Below are positions 59,679 to 64,000 of a DNA stretch of 64,000 bases, piece after piece; the first letter of the stretch is position 1, and every line of letters starts with the position of its first letter. The stretch comes from Arthrobacter jinronghuae (GTDB taxonomy: Bacteria; Actinomycetota; Actinomycetes; Actinomycetales; Micrococcaceae), in the NCBI RefSeq assembly GCF_025244825.1, contig NZ_CP104263.1, forward strand, positions 2,604,001 to 2,668,000, read 5' to 3'. The notes beneath the pieces were generated by a model. It saw only the letters and a program-made list of their open reading frames with translations, searched no databases and had not been told where the DNA came from. The position numbers and the translations under genes were made by a program.

Positions 59679-60887
59679 CTAGGGGGTGCACTGAGGCAGG
59701 TCTGCCGCATTCCCGCCGGCGGCGAGCTTCTCGACCGCCTGGATAGCCTCGTCCAGGGTGGAAACCCGCACCACCTCCAAGCCTTCCGGAATATGACCGA
59801 CGACCTCCCCGCAGTTGTCGGCAGGGGCAAGGAAATACTCGGCACCGGCGTCGGATGCTCCGATCAGTTTCTGCCGGATTCCGCCGATGGGGCCCACGTT
59901 CCCGGCCGCGTCGATGGTTCCGGTTCCGGCGAAGTGCTTACCCCCGGTCAGCGGTTCCGGGGTCAGCCGGTCCACGATCCCCAGGGCGAACATCATCCCC
60001 GCGGACGGACCGCCGACCCGTTCCAGGGTTTCACCGATGCTGACTTCAAAAGGGAACTCGAAGGAGGTCGCCAGTTCGATGCCGAGCTGATAAGTACCGG
60101 AATCTGATTGCCGCGGCGTCACGGATTCGGTTATTTCCTGCCCGTCCCGCCGTACCGTGATCTCCGCGGGCGAGCCGCCGCCGTCGTTCAGGACTGCGCG
60201 CAGGCTCTCGATGCCGTCGATCCGGGTGTCCCCCACCGCAACCACGGTGTCTCCGGTCTGCAGCACGCCTTCGGCCGGCGAGCCTTCAACCACGGCTGCC
60301 ACGGTCAGTTCCTGCGTGAAACCGATATCCAGCTGCGTCAGGGCGGCGGCGACCGCGGATTCCTGGGACGACGTCATGGCGGCGGCGTTTTCCTCGTCCA
60401 CCTCGTCGCTGGTGGTTCCCGGTGCGTAGAGGAATTCGGTGGGATAGACGACGTCGTCGTTGTTTGCCCAGCCTCCCACGGCCTGGAAGATGCTGATGTT
60501 GGTGCTCGGGCCGCCGGAAACGTAGACGGTGGTCAGGTCCAGCTCCCCCTCCGTCGGATAGCTCTGGCGCCCCTCGATTTCGATGATCTTCGCATCCCCG
60601 GCGCTGCCCAGCGTGTTGAACGTAGGTCCCGGAGACTCCACCACGTACTGGGCGGGCAGCAGCAGGCCGGCGGCGCCGAGGACGCCGGCCAGCGCACCGG
60701 AGGCGATCATGGCCCGGGAGCGGGCGGAGCGTTTGGCCGGTGCGGGGCGGCCCGCACCCAGGCCCTGGTACGGATAGACGGAATAGCTTCCGTCCGGCTG
60801 CGGGGCCGGGACGGGAGACTGCCCGGGTGCGGGATTGCCTGGCCGGCCCTGCGCCGCGGTCCTGCTGTCGTCATGGGAGGGGCGCAA
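59679..60887 (-). CDS. PDZ-domain Lon-like (S16) membrane protease
   Basis: A 402-aa YlbL-type protein with an N-terminal helix (about 58-82), a PDZ domain (about 190-265, VVEGSPAEGVLQTGDTVVAVG) and a Lon-type catalytic domain. The catalytic Ser lies in RVGGPSAGMMFALGIVD and the Lys in PIGGIRQKLIGA, the S16 dyad. Such proteases act on envelope proteins. Start is TTG 60887 with AAAGG about 8 bases upstream. Same gene pair with UPF0182 and divergent from the zincin gene in mycobacteria (Rv3194c, Rv3195). Confidence 0.93.
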   Translation of the reverse strand: MRPSHDDSRTAAQGRPGNPAPGQSPVPAPQPDGSYSVYPYQGLGAGRPAPAKRSARSRAMIASGALAGVLGAAGLLLPAQYVVESPGPTFNTLGSAGDAKIIEIEGRQSYPTEGELDLTTVYVSGGPSTNISIFQAVGGWANNDDVVYPTEFLYAPGTTSDEVDEENAAAMTSSQESAVAAALTQLDIGFTQELTVAAVVEGSPAEGVLQTGDTVVAVGDTRIDGIESLRAVLNDGGGSPAEITVRRDGQEITESVTPRQSDSGTYQLGIELATSFEFPFEVSIGETLERVGGPSAGMMFALGIVDRLTPEPLTGGKHFAGTGTIDAAGNVGPIGGIRQKLIGASDAGAEYFLAPADNCGEVVGHIPEGLEVVRVSTLDEAIQAVEKLAAGGNAADLPQCTP

Positions 60888-61152
60888 CTGACCAACCTTT
60901 TCCTGCGCTCGTGTGTGTACATAGCCGGCGCCCGCGGTCGGGCTGCCAACCCTGCAAGCCTACGCCCGGCCCCCGGCCGCAGCGTGCAGGGCAGGCTTTG
61001 CCTACAGCGAACGAAATCGGCCTGTGCAGGACAGGGATTGGACCCTGCGGGTAGCGTAAGGGGAATATGGTCGGCAGGTGCCGGGCATCGCACACAGCAT
61101 CTTCCGCAGTATTTTTCCGCTTTATCTTCTTCCACAGGACCGGTGGTATCCC

Positions 61153-62634
61153 ATGAGTTCCAATCCATCCGACCGCGGGGACAACCCGCAGGATCCGCTG
61201 TCCGAAATGCTCGCGCGCCTGTTCGGCGCCGGCGGTGCGGGCGGCATGGATCCTACCGAGCTGGCGAAGGCGGCCGGGCTGCCCTCGGACCCCAACGCCA
61301 TGGCGATGATCTTCCAGCAGGTCCAGGCCATGTTCAGCGCTTCCTCGGACGGTCCGGTGAACTGGCAGCTGGCCAAGGACAACGCCCGACGGGTGGCAGC
61401 AACCGGCAGCGACCCGTCCACCGGCCCGACGGCGGCCCGCGAGGTTGACGAGGCACTGCACCTGGCCGAACTCTGGCTGGACCCCGTCACCGATTTCGCA
61501 TCCACCGCCAGCCTTGGCCGCGCCTGGTCGCGGGCGGAGTGGGTTGAAGCCACGATGGATTCCTGGCGCCGCCTGACGGAACCGGTGGCGGTGAGCATTT
61601 CAGAAGCACTTTCCAACGCCATCACCACGCAGATGCCCGAAGAAATGAAGTCGATGATGGGCGGGGCGTCCTCCATGCTCGCCAACATGGGCGGAGCAAT
61701 GTTCGGCATCCAGCTCGGCCAGGCCGTAGGGGCACTGTCCAAGGAAGTGGTGAGTTCCACCGACGTCGGCCTGCCGCTCGCCGCCGGAACCATGGCACTG
61801 CTGCCCGCCAACGTTGCGGCCTTCGGCGAAGGCCTGGACATCCCGGAAGCGGAAATCCGCCTGTACCTTGCCGTCCGGGAAGCAGCTCACGCCCGCCTCT
61901 TCGCACAGGCACCCTGGCTGGCGTCCCACCTCTTCGGCACCATCGAAAGCTATGCCCGCGGCATCCATATCGATATGTCAAAGATCGAGGAAGCCGCCCG
62001 GGAGATTGACCCGTCCAATCCCGAGTCCATTCAGGCTGCCCTGTCCGGCGGAGTCTTCCAGCCCCAGCGCACGCCGGCCCAGGACGCAGCCCTTGAACGG
62101 CTGGAAACCGCCCTGGCCCTAGTGGAGGGCTGGGTGGATGAGGTCACGGCCGCCGCCACCGTAAACCTGCCCTCTGCGGGGGCCCTTCGGGAAATGATCC
62201 GCCGCCGCCGCGCCAGCGGCGGTCCCGCGGAACACACGTTCGCTTCCCTGGTGGGCCTGGAGCTGCGGCCGCGGCGGCTGCGCGATGCCGCTGCACTGTG
62301 GGCGCATCTCACGGAGGAACGCGGCTTTGAGGGCCGCGACGCCATCTGGCAGCACCCGGATCTCCTGCCGACCTCCGAGGACCTCGACGATCCCAAGGGC
62401 TTCAGCCGGCGTCGTGAGCTTCTCGAGGCGGCCGATTCCGACGTCGATGCCGCCCTGAAGCGCCTCCTCGACGGCGGATTCGACACGCCTGCCGAGAAAT
62501 CGGGCTCTGAAGAAGAAGGTTCCGGGGAAGCTGCAACGGATACGCCGGCAGCCGAAAGCAGCGACGGCGACGGCGGCAAGGCCGACGGGGACAACGCGGA
62601 CGACGGCGACGAAGGCAAGCCCGGCGCCAGCTAA
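61153..62634 (+). CDS. Zincin-like DUF2342-family protein (Rv3195-like)
   Basis: A 493-aa protein of the DUF2342/zincin_2 family, often annotated as zinc-dependent metalloprotease or putative hydrolase. The core is a helical region with AVREAAHARLF, in which Glu243 and His246 form an ExxH; the position of the first His of HExxH is Arg242. No other HExxH is present, so metal binding may be altered. The C-terminus is acidic and disordered (about 440-493). Start is ATG 61153; the frame is open to 61078. Divergent from PDZ-Lon. Confidence 0.85.
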   Translation: MSSNPSDRGDNPQDPLSEMLARLFGAGGAGGMDPTELAKAAGLPSDPNAMAMIFQQVQAMFSASSDGPVNWQLAKDNARRVAATGSDPSTGPTAAREVDEALHLAELWLDPVTDFASTASLGRAWSRAEWVEATMDSWRRLTEPVAVSISEALSNAITTQMPEEMKSMMGGASSMLANMGGAMFGIQLGQAVGALSKEVVSSTDVGLPLAAGTMALLPANVAAFGEGLDIPEAEIRLYLAVREAAHARLFAQAPWLASHLFGTIESYARGIHIDMSKIEEAAREIDPSNPESIQAALSGGVFQPQRTPAQDAALERLETALALVEGWVDEVTAAATVNLPSAGALREMIRRRRASGGPAEHTFASLVGLELRPRRLRDAAALWAHLTEERGFEGRDAIWQHPDLLPTSEDLDDPKGFSRRRELLEAADSDVDAALKRLLDGGFDTPAEKSGSEEEGSGEAATDTPAAESSDGDGGKADGDNADDGDEGKPGAS

Positions 62635-62686
62635 CTGAGTAGGGGGCAGCGGCATTGTCCGGCTGCCCCTATTGTCCGGCGCACCC

Positions 62687-62722
62687 CGGCTGCTCCGGAG
62701 GCAACAGCCTCCGGAGCAGCCG
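62687..62722. terminator. Strong terminator between zincin and YgjP genes
   Basis: Perfect 16-bp arms (CGGCTGCTCCGGAGGC and its complement) around an AACA loop. A second, shorter stem (GGGGCAGC/GCTGCCCC) precedes it at about 62643-62670. Convergent genes end on both sides. Confidence 0.9.
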
Positions 62723-62736
62723 CGTTTAAGGAGTGC

Positions 62737-63315
62737 TTAGTCCTCTCCCATCTCGCCCTTCAGGCCGCGGGCGCTGGCGAACGCTGCTCCGGAGAGAAAG
62801 GCCTTGGCGGTCTCCGTCTGCGGATAGCTTTCCAGCAGGCGCCAGAACGCCGGACCGTGCGAGGGCACCAGCAAGTGTGCGAGTTCATGAAGCAGCACGT
62901 AGTCGATGACCCATTCCGGCATGCCCTGCAGCTTGTCGGAGAGCCGGATGGTGCCCCTGCCGGGCGTGGCCGATCCCCAGCGCGAGTTCTGGTTGCTCAC
63001 CCAGCGGACGGACTGCGGGCGGGCACGTCCGGCGAGGTAGGTCCGGGATAGTTCCGCGGCACGCTGCATCAGTTCGTTCTCGCTGGTTTCCGGATCCGGC
63101 ACGCCGGCTGCGCGCTCTTCCAGCCTCGCCACCATCCGCCGCACCCATTCCGCCTCCTGCGCAGCAGAGAAATGCGCAGGGATGGAAATCAGCGCCACCC
63201 CGTCACGGAAGACGGCGTTGACCGTCCGCTTCCGCCGGGCGGACCGACGGACCTGAATCGGTATTCCGGTGCTGGTGGTGGCCGGGATTGAAACAGGCCG
63301 GTGCGGGGAAGGCAT
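62737..63315 (-). CDS. YgjP-like (M48/DUF45) metallopeptidase
   Basis: A 192-aa protein with the DUF45 pattern. SVRWVSNQNSRWGSAT (about 100-115) is followed by the zinc site HELAH in VIDYVLLHELAHLLVPSHGPAFW, with the third ligand His in PSHGPAFW. This is the minimal gluzincin-like fold of YgjP proteins, in E. coli linked to processing near restriction modules. The substrate is unknown. Divergent from the ThiF-like gene. Confidence 0.9.
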   Translation of the reverse strand: MPSPHRPVSIPATTSTGIPIQVRRSARRKRTVNAVFRDGVALISIPAHFSAAQEAEWVRRMVARLEERAAGVPDPETSENELMQRAAELSRTYLAGRARPQSVRWVSNQNSRWGSATPGRGTIRLSDKLQGMPEWVIDYVLLHELAHLLVPSHGPAFWRLLESYPQTETAKAFLSGAAFASARGLKGEMGED

Positions 63316-63484
63316 ATTCCAAGCCTAGCCGTCGCCGCCGACAGCCCTGCAGCCTGTGGATAACCCGGAACCTCGGTGAACCCCGTGCCAGCATGGTCAG
63401 CAGCCCGGCTGATCGGGCGGTGTCGGCAGCCCGGAGGGCAAGGGCGGACAACAGGCAGGAAGAACCGGACCACGGGAGCAGGCC

Positions 63485-64000
63485 ATGCGGATCAATCCTG
63501 GAATACATGTGCTGGAAATTTCACCGGGAGCCCGGCAGCTGGGGATCGGCTCAGGATCGCTTCTGCTGCGCAACCTCCAGGACGCCGATATCGCTTTCCT
63601 GGGGGCACTGCGTCAAGGTGTTCCGGATGGTGCCGAAGCGGCCGCCGCAGCTGGATTGTCCCTTCCACCGGACCGCGCAGCGGCGCTCCTGCAGGTCCTG
63701 GGCCCGTTGCTTGTACCGCAGGAGGGAACCGCGGACCCCATTCCCTCGCTGCGCTCGGAACGGCTCCTCCCGGACGCACAGCGTCTTTCCTCCGCTTATC
63801 GGGTCAACGGTGAGGAATCGATCCGGCGGCGGGCCGCTGCAGCCGTCTCGGTGGATGGATTGGGGCGTGCGGGCGCCCTGGTGGCCCGGACCCTTGCCTC
63901 CGCAGGTATTGGCACCCTGCTGCTCACCGACCCCGGGGTGGTCTGCCCGGCAGACGTCGGCACGGCTTATGCCATGACTGATATCGGCATGAACCGGGCG
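63485..64000 (+). CDS. ThiF/E1-like protein, 5' part only
   Basis: The frame is open from ATG 63485 to the window edge (172 codons). GGGAGCAGGCC precedes the start. Residues about 1-110 are a poorly conserved region. From about 115 a Rossmann nucleotide motif appears, VSVDGLGRAGALVARTLASAGIGTLLLTDPG, as in ThiF/E1-type adenylating enzymes (quoted in part); the glycine loop is GLGRAG. Similar proteins are annotated as TOMM leader-binding or ThiF family members. The adenylation residues lie beyond the window, so activity cannot be judged. Confidence 0.72.
   Translation, partial: MRINPGIHVLEISPGARQLGIGSGSLLLRNLQDADIAFLGALRQGVPDGAEAAAAAGLSLPPDRAAALLQVLGPLLVPQEGTADPIPSLRSERLLPDAQRLSSAYRVNGEESIRRRAAAAVSVDGLGRAGALVARTLASAGIGTLLLTDPGVVCPADVGTAYAMTDIGMNRA

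Overview
The window is chromosomal DNA from a high-G+C actinobacterium. Gene content and order point to the Micrococcaceae, most likely Arthrobacter in the broad sense. Supporting features are galactofuranan genes (glf, glfT2), a WhiB1-type regulator beside a PdtaS-type kinase, the secA-hpf-comF-lpqB-mtrB-mtrA block, a 1,600-residue NAD-glutamate dehydrogenase, and the UPF0182 / PDZ-Lon / zincin-like trio. No insertion sequence, prophage, CRISPR array or rRNA operon is visible. Coding density is high and most genes are core functions.

Layout. 1-5.2 kb (minus): cell-wall galactan genes (glfT2, cut by the window edge, and glf), then a membrane O-acyltransferase with an SGNH domain. 5.3-9.4 kb: an orphan FHA-FtsK/EssC-like ATPase. 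9.4-19.5 kb: a small membrane protein, whiB1 with a structured leader and a CRP-like site, pdtaS, the giant glutamate dehydrogenase, an orphan TadZ/CpaB-like pair, and a BldC-like HTH protein. 19.5-32 kb: unknown, LysM and Rv3235-like proteins, secA, a YcaQ-family glycosylase, hpf, comF, lpqB-mtrB-mtrA. 32-38.4 kb (plus): a membrane protein followed by a tightly coupled DUF4129-DUF4350-MoxR-DUF58-DUF4166 operon. 38.4-42.4 kb (minus): MetE-like protein, chorismate mutase, mnmA and a cysteine desulfurase (tRNA thiolation). 42.5-47.9 kb: uridine kinase-like protein, a WYL regulator, a decayed epoxide hydrolase, a J-domain protein, trmL and a methyltransferase. 48-56.3 kb: PIG-L deacetylase with etfA/etfB, an HtrA protease, a TPM-domain protein with pspA, a DUF6328 protein and an initiator tRNA. 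56.4-64 kb: UPF0182, PDZ-Lon protease, zincin-like protein, YgjP-like metallopeptidase, and the start of a ThiF-like gene that leaves the window.

Functional themes are envelope assembly and surveillance (galactan, MtrAB-LpqB, SecA, HtrA, TPM-PspA, PDZ-Lon, MoxR operon), redox and amino-acid metabolism (GDH, ETF), and translation or tRNA modification (HPF, MnmA, TrmL, tRNA-fMet).

The most informative unexpected signals are these. A specific operator, AGGACA-N5-TGTCCT, is present both in front of the WYL regulator and in front of the convergent epoxide hydrolase, and that hydrolase carries two single-base deletions. The FHA-FtsK/EssC-like ATPase has no visible type VII partners. A terminator-like hairpin and a CRP-like palindrome lie in front of whiB1. 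A MetE-like protein contains no cysteine. A 12-13 bp repeat array lies in front of the CpaB-like gene. I see no clearly new multi-gene defence or mobile system.
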